Counted from the first letter of the stretch, positions 35,433-45,453 are shown. The stretch: DNA of 64,000 nt from Gemella sp. (GCA_030529855.1 JAUMWC010000002.1:1-64000), one strand, 5' to 3'. Numbers and translations: made by a program. Notes: generated by a model not told the origin, from the sequence alone.

Positions 35433-37085
35433 TTATTTTACATTTTTTAAATATTCCATAGGATCTTGATGAGTATCGAATACATCTGGAGTTAATCCGT
35501 GACTAAAGTGTAAATGTATTCCTGTTGATAACCCTGTCGTTCCCATTATACCAATCTTTTGACCTGCTTTTACAGTATCCCCTGCTTTTACAGTAATAGT
35601 ATTTGGTGCCATATGCCAATAAGCTGTATAAGAATTTTCTGCATGTTTAATAATTACACGTTCAGCTTTATGATTCCCTGTTCCAGCTTTAAGAACAACA
35701 CCATCATCTGTAGCTAAAATTGGTTCTCTCCTATTATTTGTTACAAAATCTACACCGTCATGAATATCATATACACCAATAGAACCTATACTTCTTTTAA
35801 CTGCCCATGGTGATGTTATTTTATAATTTTTCGATTCTATCGGCATAGATTTAGCAAGGTGTTGTGGTAATGTTACATTCGGTGTTTCTTGGTTCTCTTT
35901 AGGATTTATCCAATATCCTACTTCTTTTTTATTCCTAGCAATACTTAAGATTCCTCTATTATTATCATAGACATAATATGTTCCTTTTTCTAAAGTTCCG
36001 ATAGGATTTTTTCTATTTTTTGCGTTTGCTGCACTTGAATAAACATTAACATCTCTTATTAAATTATATTCTATTTGAGTAGGTCCTAGTGGTAATCTAG
36101 TTGCTTTTTTAGGGGTTGGTAATTTTGACGAACTGACCACTAAACCTTGTTGTGGTTCAGATGCTTTCTCTTCCTTAACACCTATAATAGTAGGATTAAT
36201 CCATGCTCCAGCTCTTCCTCTAGTTCTTGAGATATTTATCATTCCATTATGAGTTTTATACACATAATAAGTTCCTTGATTGTAATCTGCTGTAGAATTT
36301 TTCGAATTTTGAGCATCTACCGCGTTATTGTAAACACTTGTTCTATTTTTCAAAACATAAGTAGATGATTCTGTTTGTGCAGTATTATTATTTGTTGTAG
36401 GTTTTGGTGTATTATTGTTGCTTGTTGACGTTGTTACTGGAGTCGTTTTCGTTGGAGTAGATTTTACTTCTGTTGGTTTTTGTTGTGTCGTTGTTGGATT
36501 TGTTTTCGCAATTATTACCTTGTTATCTGCTGGATTTATCCACGCTCCCGCTCTTCCCGAAACTCTTGAAATATTTAGCATTCCATTAAACTCTTTGAAA
36601 ATAAAGTAATTCCCTGATTTGTATGTTGACTTAGAACCTTTTTGAGATTTCGCTGCAACTGCATTATTATATACTTTTACATCATTATTAAGTGTATAAG
36701 CATTTGTTTGTTTTTGTACTGGTGTCGATGTTTGCGATGTAGACTTAACTACTGCTTGTTCCTTAGGAGATGAAACTGTATTTTGTGATGGATTTTTTAC
36801 TTCTACCGGTTTATTTGTTGCTGGGTTTATCCAAGAACCTGGCTTCCCTTTAGTTTTTGAAATATTAATCATACCATTATGTTCTTTATAAACATAGTAT
36901 GTTCCTGATTTATATGTTTTATTAGTATTTCCTTGTTTTGCTGCATTTTGTGCAGTTTCATATACTTTTACGCTTTGAGTTAAATTATATTGAGTATTAG
37001 CACTTGCTACATTTGTTTCTACTAGGTTTTCTACTACAAATGGTGTGGCTAATACACTTAGTGATAATAACAATTTTTTATTCAT
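35433..37085 (-). CDS. Secreted M23 peptidase with four SH3-like repeats
   Basis: A 550-residue exported protein. A signal peptide spans residues 1-29, ending ASA|N. Four related repeats of about 58 residues follow at 32-89, 129-187, 242-298 and 339-395; each has VY..A..A, a GTYYVYK-type strand, GMINIS and WINP. The linkers are rich in Thr, Ser, Asn and Pro. The C-terminal domain (about 428-535) is a LytM/M23 metallopeptidase with HDGVD (H442, D446) and HLHF (H524, H526) as zinc and catalytic residues. It would cut peptidoglycan cross-bridges, with the repeats probably binding the wall. AAGGAG precedes the ATG. The fourth repeat is the most diverged. Confidence 0.93.
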   Translation of the reverse strand: MNKKLLLSLSVLATPFVVENLVETNVASANTQYNLTQSVKVYETAQNAAKQGNTNKTYKSGTYYVYKEHNGMINISKTKGKPGSWINPATNKPVEVKNPSQNTVSSPKEQAVVKSTSQTSTPVQKQTNAYTLNNDVKVYNNAVAAKSQKGSKSTYKSGNYFIFKEFNGMLNISRVSGRAGAWINPADNKVIIAKTNPTTTQQKPTEVKSTPTKTTPVTTSTSNNNTPKPTTNNNTAQTESSTYVLKNRTSVYNNAVDAQNSKNSTADYNQGTYYVYKTHNGMINISRTRGRAGAWINPTIIGVKEEKASEPQQGLVVSSSKLPTPKKATRLPLGPTQIEYNLIRDVNVYSSAANAKNRKNPIGTLEKGTYYVYDNNRGILSIARNKKEVGYWINPKENQETPNVTLPQHLAKSMPIESKNYKITSPWAVKRSIGSIGVYDIHDGVDFVTNNRREPILATDDGVVLKAGTGNHKAERVIIKHAENSYTAYWHMAPNTITVKAGDTVKAGQKIGIMGTTGLSTGIHLHFSHGLTPDVFDTHQDPMEYLKNVK

Positions 37086-37189
37086 ACGTTTTCTCCTTCT
37101 TATTCACATTTATTAATTTCACAATAATATTACAATTATACCACAAATAAAAAAATACATTAAGTAATACATTTATCAGAATAAACTAA

Positions 37190-37209
37190 AAGAGACCTTC
37201 CGGTCTCTT
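37190..37209 (-). terminator. Terminator after the ABC exporter pair
   Basis: AAGAGACC, loop GGAA, GGTCTCTT, then TTAGTTT on the minus strand, overlapping the last bases of the second ABC gene. Confidence 0.8.
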
Positions 37210-38953
37210 ATGAATTAGTTTGTGTTTTGTACATTTTGCTGTATCTTCCGCCCAGTTCTAATAACTCTTGATGAGTTCCTGATTCTACTATTTCTCCGTA
37301 GTGGAGTACAAAGATTTTATCAGCATTTTTTATTGTAGATAGTCTGTGAGCAATTATCAGCGTTGTTCTGTCTTGCTTCAACTCTTCGATAGCTCGACCT
37401 ACATATTGCTCAGTCTCACTATCTACGTTGGCTGTTGATTCATCTAAGATCAGTATCTTAGGATTTTTAGCCAAGGCTCTTGCTAAGCAAATAAGTTGTT
37501 TTTCTCCTGTTGAGAAGTTTGAACCAGCGACTTCTACCTTAGAATCTAGTGATCTAGATTCTAGGATAAATCCACCACCTACTCTCTCTAGTGATTTTCT
37601 AGCTAATTCTCTATCCCCTTTAGGACTGATGTTATCTAGTAGGCTTCCTTCGAAAAGGAATGAATCTTGCAATACTATAGAAACTTCTTCTCGTAAGTAG
37701 CTTCTTGTATAGTTCTTAACATCTTCTCCACTTATTTTTACCCTCCCCTTATTAGCATCGTAAAACTTAATAAGTAGGTTCATAATCGTAGATTTTCCAG
37801 AACCTGTTGATCCTACAAAGGCTACTGTCTGATTCTCTTTGATTTCTAAATTGATATTTTTAAGAACATAATTGTCATCTTTGTAAGCAAAGTATACATT
37901 CTCAAATTCAATATTTCCTTGGAAATTTTCTTTTTTAGAAATTTTACCAGAATCTTCTTCCGCTTCCAAAGCAAGAACTTCATTGATATTTACTGCTGCA
38001 CCAATAGCCTTATTGTAGACAGCTATTTCAGCTGTGAAGTCTGTAATACGGTAAATAATATCTTGCGTGTAAGATACAAACAGGTAAATAACTCCTAATG
38101 TAAGCCCAAATTTATTATCGTGGAAGTATGAGTATGAGTAGTAGAAAATAATCCCTGTAAAAATCATAATCTGCATAAATCCTGTTAATGTATGCAATAA
38201 CGTTGCATCTGCAAGATTTATTTTCTTACCAAGTCTATATCTCTCATCATTTACCTTTTCCCAGTAAGCAAGAGATTCTTTTTCTTTGTTATAAGATTTT
38301 ATTATCTCTAGGTTTTGGTAAGATTCGTTGATAATACCACTGGCTGTTGAGTAAGTTTTACGATAATCAACCATATTTTTCGCTGTTATTTTATTGTAAA
38401 TTCTCATTATCAGATACATAAATGGAACTAACAACAACATAACTCCTGCAAAGTATGGGTCTACCATAAATAAAACTGCATAAGTAAAAACTAGTTTTAA
38501 TACTACTACCAAGATATTTACAAAGGTATTAGTAAAGAAGTTTCTTATAACATTGGCATCTGATGTTATACGAGATACTACCGAACCTGCTGGCATATTA
38601 TCAAAGTATGATATGGGAAGGTTTTGTATATGGTCGTAAATTCTTTCTTGAATAGATACATAAACCGAGTTAGCACCTTGTATTAAGAATATATTTCTTA
38701 TATAAGTAAGTATCCCCGAGAAGATAAGCGTTACCCCGTAAGCTGCAGCTATTAGGATTGAACGATAGATAATTTGTTCATTAATCGTTCCTTCTACCTT
38801 ATCAAAAACTTTTGATAAAAGATAGATAGCTATAACATTACCAAGAACTGCTAGTACTGCTGTTGATAAACCTAGTACATATTCTCTCTTTGCTTTTTTC
38901 ATATAAGGAATAAACTGAAATAGTAGTCTTGAATTATTTTTATTTTTCATCAC
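37208..38953 (-). CDS. ABC exporter half, catalytic-site subunit
   Basis: A 581-residue half-transporter: six-helix membrane domain (about 1-320) and an ATPase domain with Walker A GSTGSGKST, Q-loop VLQDS, the unusual signature NFSTGEKQ in place of LSGGQ, and Walker B ILILDES with the catalytic glutamate present. The pair with the upstream gene has the asymmetry of heterodimeric exporters such as LmrCD and BmrCD, where one composite ATP site is active and one is degenerate. Substrates may be drugs, lipids or peptides; nothing here decides. Its start overlaps the upstream partner by 14 bases. Confidence 0.93.
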   Translation of the reverse strand: MMKNKNNSRLLFQFIPYMKKAKREYVLGLSTAVLAVLGNVIAIYLLSKVFDKVEGTINEQIIYRSILIAAAYGVTLIFSGILTYIRNIFLIQGANSVYVSIQERIYDHIQNLPISYFDNMPAGSVVSRITSDANVIRNFFTNTFVNILVVVLKLVFTYAVLFMVDPYFAGVMLLLVPFMYLIMRIYNKITAKNMVDYRKTYSTASGIINESYQNLEIIKSYNKEKESLAYWEKVNDERYRLGKKINLADATLLHTLTGFMQIMIFTGIIFYYSYSYFHDNKFGLTLGVIYLFVSYTQDIIYRITDFTAEIAVYNKAIGAAVNINEVLALEAEEDSGKISKKENFQGNIEFENVYFAYKDDNYVLKNINLEIKENQTVAFVGSTGSGKSTIMNLLIKFYDANKGRVKISGEDVKNYTRSYLREEVSIVLQDSFLFEGSLLDNISPKGDRELARKSLERVGGGFILESRSLDSKVEVAGSNFSTGEKQLICLARALAKNPKILILDESTANVDSETEQYVGRAIEELKQDRTTLIIAHRLSTIKNADKIFVLHYGEIVESGTHQELLELGGRYSKMYKTQTNS

Positions 38954-40670
38954 TTACAGCCTCCTTATTTTGATACTCATCTAATTCTTTATACCAGTCG
39001 CAAGTTTGAACTAGTTCTTCGTGTTTTCCTTGCCCAATAATCTGACCGTCAGATAGGACTATGATTTTATCAGCGTGTCTTACTGCTGAAATTCTGTGGG
39101 CAACAATTATATTAGTTTTACCTTGTCTTGATGATTTAATATTCTCTATAATATTCTTTTCTGTTGCAGCATCTACTGCTGATAAAGAGTCATCTAATAT
39201 TAAGATTTCTGGTTGACCTATCAGGGCTCTAGCTATTCCTATTCTTTGTTTTTGTCCACCAGATAATGATAGTCCGTTCTCACCTATCATCGTATCCACA
39301 CCATCAGTAAATTTATCAACATCTTTCTTTAAATCAGCTGTTATCAAGGCTTCTTCTAATTTATGTTCTAAGTTTTCTCTGTAGAATAAAACATTATCTT
39401 TTAATGTTTTTGAGAATAATTGATAGTCTTGATAAGCTACTCCAATATTTTCTCTTATTGAATAGTCATAATATTTTTCTATTGATTTCCCATCTAATAG
39501 TAAGGCGTCTTTATCCACTGGATATAATCTCAATAATTGTTTTATAAGCGTAGATTTACCTGAACCAGTCTTTCCTACGATACCAACAGTTTCTCCCTTG
39601 TTTATTTCAAAGGAAATATTTTTTAATATTAAGTCTTCATCGTATTTGAAGTTAAAGTCTTTAAATTCAATTTTATCAGTGAATTTGAATTCAGAATCAG
39701 CCCCATTATTATTTACAAGTATCTCTTCTTTTTCTACTTCTTCAATTCTCTCTATACCTTTTTTAGTTTCAATAAATGACACTATGAATTGAGAAAGAGC
39801 TATATACGGCCATTGTATAAGCGTTAGAACAATAAAAATAGACATCATTCCACCAATTGTCATCTCACCTTGTTCTATTAAGTAGAATCCGTAGATAACT
39901 GCGATTAGGTAAGAAATAGCAGTTGAAATCATATTTATTGGTTGGAATAATTTTACTTTTTTAGAGTATTCTAGGTTATTATCTGTATATACTCTAAGTT
40001 TAGACGTAAATGATAATCGCACCTTGTCTAATAAGTTGTAGGTTCTAATTACCCTAACACCTTTTACATTTTCTAAGGTTTCGTCAGTTATTCTATCCAT
40101 AGTTTTTAGCATCTTATCATAGTAAATTTCTTGATGAGATTTTCTTTTGTATAGATAAATCGTTTGGATTATATAAGGCAGGATTATCAGAATTGTGTAA
40201 ATAAATGTTGATTTTGAAAAGATAAGGGCTGTGATATAACCGTTATAGATTACCCCCTCCATAAAACAGAATAATCCAAAGGATGCCATAGGACTGATAT
40301 AGTCAATAACATCGTTGGTTGACCTACTTATAAGGTCTCCTGATGAGTGTTTACCAAATAAAATTGGCGTATGTTTATAAACAGCAACCTGTATATCTCT
40401 ACTGATTCCCCTAATTGTGTTGTAGTAGCCTAAAAATGAGAAATAATCATATATTGATGAAACCATATATTTTAGGACACCGACTCCTAGCAGTATCAGA
40501 GACTCTCTAATAACATCATCAAAAGTGATAGTTGAATTAGCTATGGAATCGACTATATAAGACACCCTAGTTACTGGATATAGAGTCAGCATATTACCTA
40601 TCATAGATGAAATTAAGACAATAAAGACCCTTAGTTTGTCATTCATAAAAACTCTTAGTACTTTCGACAT
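38940..40670 (-). CDS. ABC exporter half, degenerate-site subunit
   Basis: A 576-residue half-transporter with six helices and an ATPase domain. Walker A VGKTGSGKST ends at residue 373, the canonical signature LSGGQ is at 469-473, and Walker B ILILDDS places aspartate (D494) where the catalytic glutamate normally stands. With a canonical signature and a weakened catalytic residue it complements the downstream subunit, which has an odd signature and an intact glutamate. First gene of the two-gene operon. Confidence 0.93.
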   Translation of the reverse strand: MSKVLRVFMNDKLRVFIVLISSMIGNMLTLYPVTRVSYIVDSIANSTITFDDVIRESLILLGVGVLKYMVSSIYDYFSFLGYYNTIRGISRDIQVAVYKHTPILFGKHSSGDLISRSTNDVIDYISPMASFGLFCFMEGVIYNGYITALIFSKSTFIYTILIILPYIIQTIYLYKRKSHQEIYYDKMLKTMDRITDETLENVKGVRVIRTYNLLDKVRLSFTSKLRVYTDNNLEYSKKVKLFQPINMISTAISYLIAVIYGFYLIEQGEMTIGGMMSIFIVLTLIQWPYIALSQFIVSFIETKKGIERIEEVEKEEILVNNNGADSEFKFTDKIEFKDFNFKYDEDLILKNISFEINKGETVGIVGKTGSGKSTLIKQLLRLYPVDKDALLLDGKSIEKYYDYSIRENIGVAYQDYQLFSKTLKDNVLFYRENLEHKLEEALITADLKKDVDKFTDGVDTMIGENGLSLSGGQKQRIGIARALIGQPEILILDDSLSAVDAATEKNIIENIKSSRQGKTNIIVAHRISAVRHADKIIVLSDGQIIGQGKHEELVQTCDWYKELDEYQNKEAVSDEK

Positions 40671-40756
40671 AACAATCTCCTTTCTTTAATTTAATCTGTG
40701 ATTATACTAACATATCTAGGCTATATTTTCAATGTTATTTAAATGTTTGTTTAATA

Positions 40757-40787
40757 AAAAACTCCAATGCATAAACATTGAAGTTTT
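40757..40787 (-). terminator. Terminator after the DAACS symporter gene
   Basis: AAAACTTCAATG, 7-base loop, CATTGGAGTTTT, then TTTATT on the minus strand, just past the symporter stop. Confidence 0.8.
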
Positions 40788-40792
40788 CTTAA

Positions 40793-41977
40793 TTATTTTT
40801 CTTTTGAAAATCTCTTGTTGAATTTATCAACGATTGAAGCTAGGGCACCATCTCCTGCTATGTTAGCTGCTGTTCCAAAGCTATCTTGAGCAATGTATAA
40901 AGCAATCATTAGAGATGTCATAATTTCGTTAAACCCTAGAACTGATTGTAATAAACCTAGAGCTGCCATAACTCCTCCACCAGGTACACCAGGCGCTGCA
41001 ACCATCGTTACTCCTAGTAATACGATGAATTGAACCATAGTTGCCATATCTGGGAATTGTGATCCATTTTGTAACCAGTATACAGCAGTCGCACAAGTTG
41101 TAAGTGTGATAGTTGATCCTGATAAGTGGATTGTTGCGAATAACGGTACTGTAAAGTTAGCAACTGACTTACTTACTCCCATATTCTCTGTAGATTTCAT
41201 AGTTACAGGAATAGTCGCAGCTGATGATTGAGTACCGATAGCTGTTGCATAAGCTGGAGCAATCTTAGCTAACATCTTGAATGGATTACGTCCGTTAACT
41301 GAACCTGCCACTAAGTATTGTGTTACGATAATAACAGCGTGTAATACTAAGATTAATACGAATACTAATAAGAAGATTTTTAGGATCTTAAATACTTCTC
41401 CAGATTTAGTAATGTTAGAAAATACTCCTAAGATGTAGAATGGTAATAATGGAATTATAACTTTGTTTAATAATAATTCGATTAATTTTCCAAACTCATC
41501 AAATCCTTTTTTCATTGCATCTAATTTCAGAACTGAAATACCGATACCAAAAACGAATGACAAGATTAAAGCACTTGTTACTGAGAAGATTGGTGGTATT
41601 TCTAATTTGATATATCCTGAAAGTAATAATTCTTCTGGATTTGCTAATGATTGCAGAGCTGTTCCTTGAAGAATTGATGGTAAGAAATTAATAGAAGCAA
41701 AGAAAGCAACGAATCCAGCTATTAAAGTAGAAATGTAAGCTAGTCCTGTTGAAACTCCTAATAACTTCCCTGCATTTGTAGATAACTGGCTAATACCAGG
41801 TACTATGAATGCTACGATAATAAGTGGTATAGTAAAACCTAAAAAGGCTGAAAATAGAGAAGAAAATGTTACAAATACTCTAACTAGTGATTCTGGTAAC
41901 ACACTTCCTAATACTATACCAAGTGCTAGTGCTAATACTAGTCTAGCTAATAATGGTAATTTTTTATAAAAAGACAT
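40793..41977 (-). CDS. Dicarboxylate/amino acid:cation symporter (DAACS)
   Basis: A 394-residue secondary transporter with about eight helices and two re-entrant loops. TQSSAATIPVTM marks the first serine-rich hairpin and the conserved substrate-site helix is represented by HLSGSTITLTTCA, where many family members have NMDGT. APGVPGGGVMAALGLL is the second hairpin. The family takes up glutamate, aspartate, serine/threonine or dicarboxylates with sodium or protons. The LSGST variant argues against assigning classic glutamate specificity. Single-gene transcript with its own promoter and terminator. Confidence 0.92.
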   Translation of the reverse strand: MSFYKKLPLLARLVLALALGIVLGSVLPESLVRVFVTFSSLFSAFLGFTIPLIIVAFIVPGISQLSTNAGKLLGVSTGLAYISTLIAGFVAFFASINFLPSILQGTALQSLANPEELLLSGYIKLEIPPIFSVTSALILSFVFGIGISVLKLDAMKKGFDEFGKLIELLLNKVIIPLLPFYILGVFSNITKSGEVFKILKIFLLVFVLILVLHAVIIVTQYLVAGSVNGRNPFKMLAKIAPAYATAIGTQSSAATIPVTMKSTENMGVSKSVANFTVPLFATIHLSGSTITLTTCATAVYWLQNGSQFPDMATMVQFIVLLGVTMVAAPGVPGGGVMAALGLLQSVLGFNEIMTSLMIALYIAQDSFGTAANIAGDGALASIVDKFNKRFSKEK

Positions 41978-42024
41978 TTATAATAACTCCTTTAAATTTG
42001 TTTTTCTGAGAAATACATGTGTAT

Positions 42025-42053
42025 ATTTTAACACGATATTAGACAAGTGTAAA
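42025..42053 (-). promoter_or_regulatory. Promoter of the DAACS symporter gene
   Basis: TTTACA (42048-42053), 17 bases ending TGT, TAAAAT (42025-42030) on the minus strand. Predicted start near 42018, about 40 bases before the ATG. Confidence 0.65.
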
Positions 42054-42144
42054 GTTATTTGTTTTTCTAAACTAACTAGATTATTTACTTTCATAAGATT
42101 TGATTATATAATTAATTTGAATACTATTAATAGGAGTTATTATT

Positions 42145-43116
42145 ATGGAAAAATTTTATCTTGGAACATATACAAAAAGAGAAAGTAAAGGAATCTATTC
42201 TGTAGAATTAGATACAGTAAACAAAAAGTTACTTAATCTAAAATTAGAACAAGAAGCAACTAACCCTACTTATTTATCAACTGCTGGAACTAATATATAT
42301 TCAGTATCTGGTAAAGGTGATTTAGGTGGTTTAAGTGTTTTTTCGGCAGATACTAGATTAGACTTACATACAGAAAAATCAGTACCTTGTCATATTTCTT
42401 ACAACAAAGAAAAAAATATAATCCTTACATCGAACTACCACATAGGGACTCTAGGTGTTTATACAACTAGTGATAATGAAATAAAAATCTTGGATAAAGT
42501 AGAACACAACTTAGAGAACGATGAAGTTAAATCTCATCTTCACTATGCTGACTGGTCATTAGATAAGCAATTTATCTTTGCTTGTGATCTTGGAAAAGAC
42601 GCATTACATACTTATAGATTAGTAGATAATAAATTAGAACTTGTGTCTAGCTACAAATCTGCTCAAAATGCTGGACCAAGACACATCGTCCAACACCCTA
42701 CTCTAGATGTAGTCTATCTGATTTGCGAATTAGATGCATCTGTAGAAGTTCTATCATTAAAAGATGGTTCTTTTGAATTAGTAGAAAAAATTAATTTATT
42801 AGAAAATCAAGAAGATAAAAAATGGGCTGCAGCTGTTAAATTATCTAATAACGCTAAATACTTATATGCAAGTAACAGGGGGAAAAATGTACTAGTTGCC
42901 TACTCTGTTCTTGAAGATGGAAAATTAGAAAAAATAGCTTCTTACGATACTCAAGGTTCTGTACCTAGAGATTTCGCTATTTCTAGTAATGATAGATTTA
43001 TTATTGTTGGACACCAGGAATCTGACAATCTTACTCTATTCGAAGTAAAAGAAAATGGAAAACTAGAACTATTAGAAAAAGACTTCTATGCACCAGAAGT
43101 TGTTTGTGTAAAATAA
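42145..43116 (+). CDS. Lactonase family protein (6-phosphogluconolactonase-like)
   Basis: A 323-residue seven-bladed beta-propeller of the YbhE/lactonase type. It has GTYTKRESKGIYSVELD at the start, NYHIGTLGVYT near 98, NAGPRHIVQHP and SNRGKNVLVAY in later blades, and the C-terminal PRDFAISSNDRFIIVGHQES. Known relatives hydrolyse 6-phosphogluconolactone in the pentose phosphate pathway, but this family is broad, so the substrate is tentative. It is a lone plus-strand gene, converging with the AI-2E-family gene at a shared terminator. Confidence 0.85.
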   Translation: MEKFYLGTYTKRESKGIYSVELDTVNKKLLNLKLEQEATNPTYLSTAGTNIYSVSGKGDLGGLSVFSADTRLDLHTEKSVPCHISYNKEKNIILTSNYHIGTLGVYTTSDNEIKILDKVEHNLENDEVKSHLHYADWSLDKQFIFACDLGKDALHTYRLVDNKLELVSSYKSAQNAGPRHIVQHPTLDVVYLICELDASVEVLSLKDGSFELVEKINLLENQEDKKWAAAVKLSNNAKYLYASNRGKNVLVAYSVLEDGKLEKIASYDTQGSVPRDFAISSNDRFIIVGHQESDNLTLFEVKENGKLELLEKDFYAPEVVCVK

Positions 43117-43123
43117 TATAAAC

Positions 43124-43154
43124 AAAAGAAGATTAGAAATTCTAATCTTCTTTT
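43124..43154. terminator. Shared bidirectional terminator
   Basis: A perfect 14-base stem (AAAAGAAGATTAGA) with loop AAT between two converging genes; it overlaps the final codons of the minus-strand gene. Confidence 0.88.
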
Positions 43155-44359
43155 ATTTCTTCTGTTAATTTTTCTAAATTTTCTTCAACATCTTCCAAGT
43201 GGAAAATTCGATTATATCTTGCAAGTAATGTAGTCACTAATTTACTTACTAATACTTTAATGATTGCATAGGCAGGAATTCCTACCACTGCTCCTACTAC
43301 ACCAAAAGTAGAAGTTGCAATTAAAATAACAAATATTACTGTTAAAGGATGTATCTTTAAACTGTGCCCCATTATATTAGGAGAAATAAAGTTTCCTTCT
43401 AAGAACTGAACTATAGCCCAAACTATCAATATCTTAACTACCATAAACCAACCAGTTGCTAAGGCTACTAAGACTGCTGGCAATATTGCAAGCATAGGCC
43501 CAAGATAAGGGACTACAGATAATACGGCAGCTAATGTTGCTAATGACATAGCATATTCTAAACCAATAATGTTATAACCTATAAATAATAATACCCCTAT
43601 ACAAAAGGCTACTAGCATCTGACCAGAAATATATGAACCTACTTTATCATCTATTTCAGATACAATTTCATCTACTTCTTTTCTAGAATATTTAGGCAAA
43701 TTATTAATCACATAATTTCTAAATTTAGTTGAATCTTTTAATAGATAGAACAGTACGAAAGGCGCTGTTACTACTATAGTTGCCATCGATGATAGAATCC
43801 CTGTAGCATTCGATATAAAATTAGAAAATATATCTAAGGCTGTTGACGAAAGTTGGTTAATATTTAGACTGGTATTGATATAGTCAATTATATATTTAAC
43901 TATTGCATTATCTGCATTAGCTTCTAGATATGTTCTTAAGGTATTAATATATCTCGGTGCTGACATAATTAAACTTTGCGTTTGTTCTACCATAACAGGT
44001 ATAACTCCTACAAAAATAGAAACAATTACCACTATTCCAAAAAGAATAGATAGTATTGCAGCTATACCAGATGGAATTTTGAACCTTACATTCAATAATT
44101 TATGAACAGGCTTTAAGATATAAAATAATATGTAGGCTACTAAAACTGGCGCAACTAAAATATTGAATATTATACTAATAGGAGCCAGTATTCCTGATAT
44201 TTGATTATATAACCAAATAGTTGTAAATAGTAAGATTAGTATAGCTAATACATATATACTTAAATTTCCACCAAGAAATTGAATTATCTTATTTTCTTTA
44301 GTGTTCTCTATTTCAAGATTTAATTTTTCTTTTATTAAGTCTTCTTTTTTATTATACAT
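43142..44359 (-). CDS. AI-2E family (UPF0118) membrane transporter
   Basis: A 405-residue membrane protein with about eight helices. The central loop (VEQTQSLIMSAPRYINTLRT) is followed by FVLFYLLKDSTKFRNYV and, near the C-terminus, VPYLGPMLAILPA and GNFISPNIMGHSLKIHPLTV, all hallmarks of the AI-2E/TqsA/PerM family. Members export diverse small molecules or ions (sodium-proton exchange has been described for some). The acidic C-terminal tail lies beyond the last helix. A GGGGGTG ribosome site precedes the ATG. Single-gene transcript. Confidence 0.93.
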   Translation of the reverse strand: MYNKKEDLIKEKLNLEIENTKENKIIQFLGGNLSIYVLAILILLFTTIWLYNQISGILAPISIIFNILVAPVLVAYILFYILKPVHKLLNVRFKIPSGIAAILSILFGIVVIVSIFVGVIPVMVEQTQSLIMSAPRYINTLRTYLEANADNAIVKYIIDYINTSLNINQLSSTALDIFSNFISNATGILSSMATIVVTAPFVLFYLLKDSTKFRNYVINNLPKYSRKEVDEIVSEIDDKVGSYISGQMLVAFCIGVLLFIGYNIIGLEYAMSLATLAAVLSVVPYLGPMLAILPAVLVALATGWFMVVKILIVWAIVQFLEGNFISPNIMGHSLKIHPLTVIFVILIATSTFGVVGAVVGIPAYAIIKVLVSKLVTTLLARYNRIFHLEDVEENLEKLTEEIKED

Positions 44360-44420
44360 AAATTCACCCCCAAAAGTGATATATTAATCTTATCATATTT
44401 TTTAGTAAATTTAAAATTTA

Positions 44421-44446
44421 AAAACAGCCCATTACTGGACTGTTTT
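44421..44446 (-). terminator. Terminator after D-lactate dehydrogenase 1
   Basis: AAAACAGTCC, short loop, GGGCTGTTTT then TAAATTTT on the minus strand, just past the stop at 44455. Confidence 0.75.
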
Positions 44447-44454
44447 AATTATAA

Positions 44455-45453
44455 TTATATTTTTACAATATTATCAGAATGACCTGTTCTAATTACATCT
44501 ACAGCTGCTCCTAAAGAACCATCTATTAAGTTCTCTACTGCTGTTTCTGTAAAGAAAGCTGTATGCGGAGTATATAGGATGTCATCTCTATCTATAACTT
44601 CTTTGTATAGTTTATCTTTTATTTCTTGTCCTGTTAAATCTCTAGGAATGTAGTCACCTTCATCCTCATAAACATCTAGGGCTGCTCCTAATAACTTACC
44701 TGAATCTAAGGCTTTAATTAAAGCTTTAGTATCTACTAGGATTCCCCTTGCTGCATTTACTAAAATAGAATTATCTTTCATTTTTGATAAGAAATCCTCA
44801 TTTACTAGGTACTTGTATTTTTCAAGTGCTGGTATATGTAAGGAAATTACATCTGATTGAGCTACTAACTCATCAATAGTGTCTACATAAGTTAGATATT
44901 CTTTACTCGCTTCACTTGGGTATAAGTCATATCCAATTACATTGGCTCCTAGTCCTTTGAATAGTTTCGCTGCTTGAGTTCCTATTCTACCAGTACCTAA
45001 GATACCTACTGTTAGTGTTCTAAATTCTCTAGATACAATTTCCTTTGTCCAAGAGAAGTTGTGCTCAGCAACTCGGTTTGTTATTTTTTTGAAATTTCTA
45101 CTTAAGTATAGCGCTGCTGCTACTGAGTGCTCTGCAATAGCATTAGGTGAATATGATGGTACATTTGTTAAAGTTATTCCATACTCTTTTAATAGGTCTT
45201 TTCTATACATGTCAAAACCTGCTGTTCTCGTTGACCAAACTTTAATCCCTACTTCTTTAGCAAAATCATATACTTCTTTATCTATTTCTTTAAATTGGAA
45301 AAGTACAACTCCTGAAGCACCTACTAATAAATCTTTATTTTCCGTCGATAAAGGCTCACTTGTTACAGTTAATTCAACATCTGGATTTTTTGCTTTCCAA
45401 TTTTCTAAGGCAAACTTCTCATCTTCTCTTAAATTAAATACTGCTAATTTCAT
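44455..45453 (-). CDS. ldhD: D-lactate dehydrogenase paralogue 1
   Basis: A 332-residue D-2-hydroxyacid dehydrogenase reducing pyruvate to D-lactate with NADH. The Rossmann motif GTGRIGTQAAKLFKGLG lies near 150-170, the catalytic arginine is in VNAARGILVDT (near 235), and the histidine in TPHTAFFTE (near 300). AGGAGG sits before the ATG. It is a near neighbour in sequence of the dehydrogenase encoded 284 bases upstream. Its leader carries two cre-like sites and a very short coding frame. A 2-hydroxyisocaproate or similar substrate is possible. Confidence 0.9.
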   Translation of the reverse strand: MKLAVFNLREDEKFALENWKAKNPDVELTVTSEPLSTENKDLLVGASGVVLFQFKEIDKEVYDFAKEVGIKVWSTRTAGFDMYRKDLLKEYGITLTNVPSYSPNAIAEHSVAAALYLSRNFKKITNRVAEHNFSWTKEIVSREFRTLTVGILGTGRIGTQAAKLFKGLGANVIGYDLYPSEASKEYLTYVDTIDELVAQSDVISLHIPALEKYKYLVNEDFLSKMKDNSILVNAARGILVDTKALIKALDSGKLLGAALDVYEDEGDYIPRDLTGQEIKDKLYKEVIDRDDILYTPHTAFFTETAVENLIDGSLGAAVDVIRTGHSDNIVKI

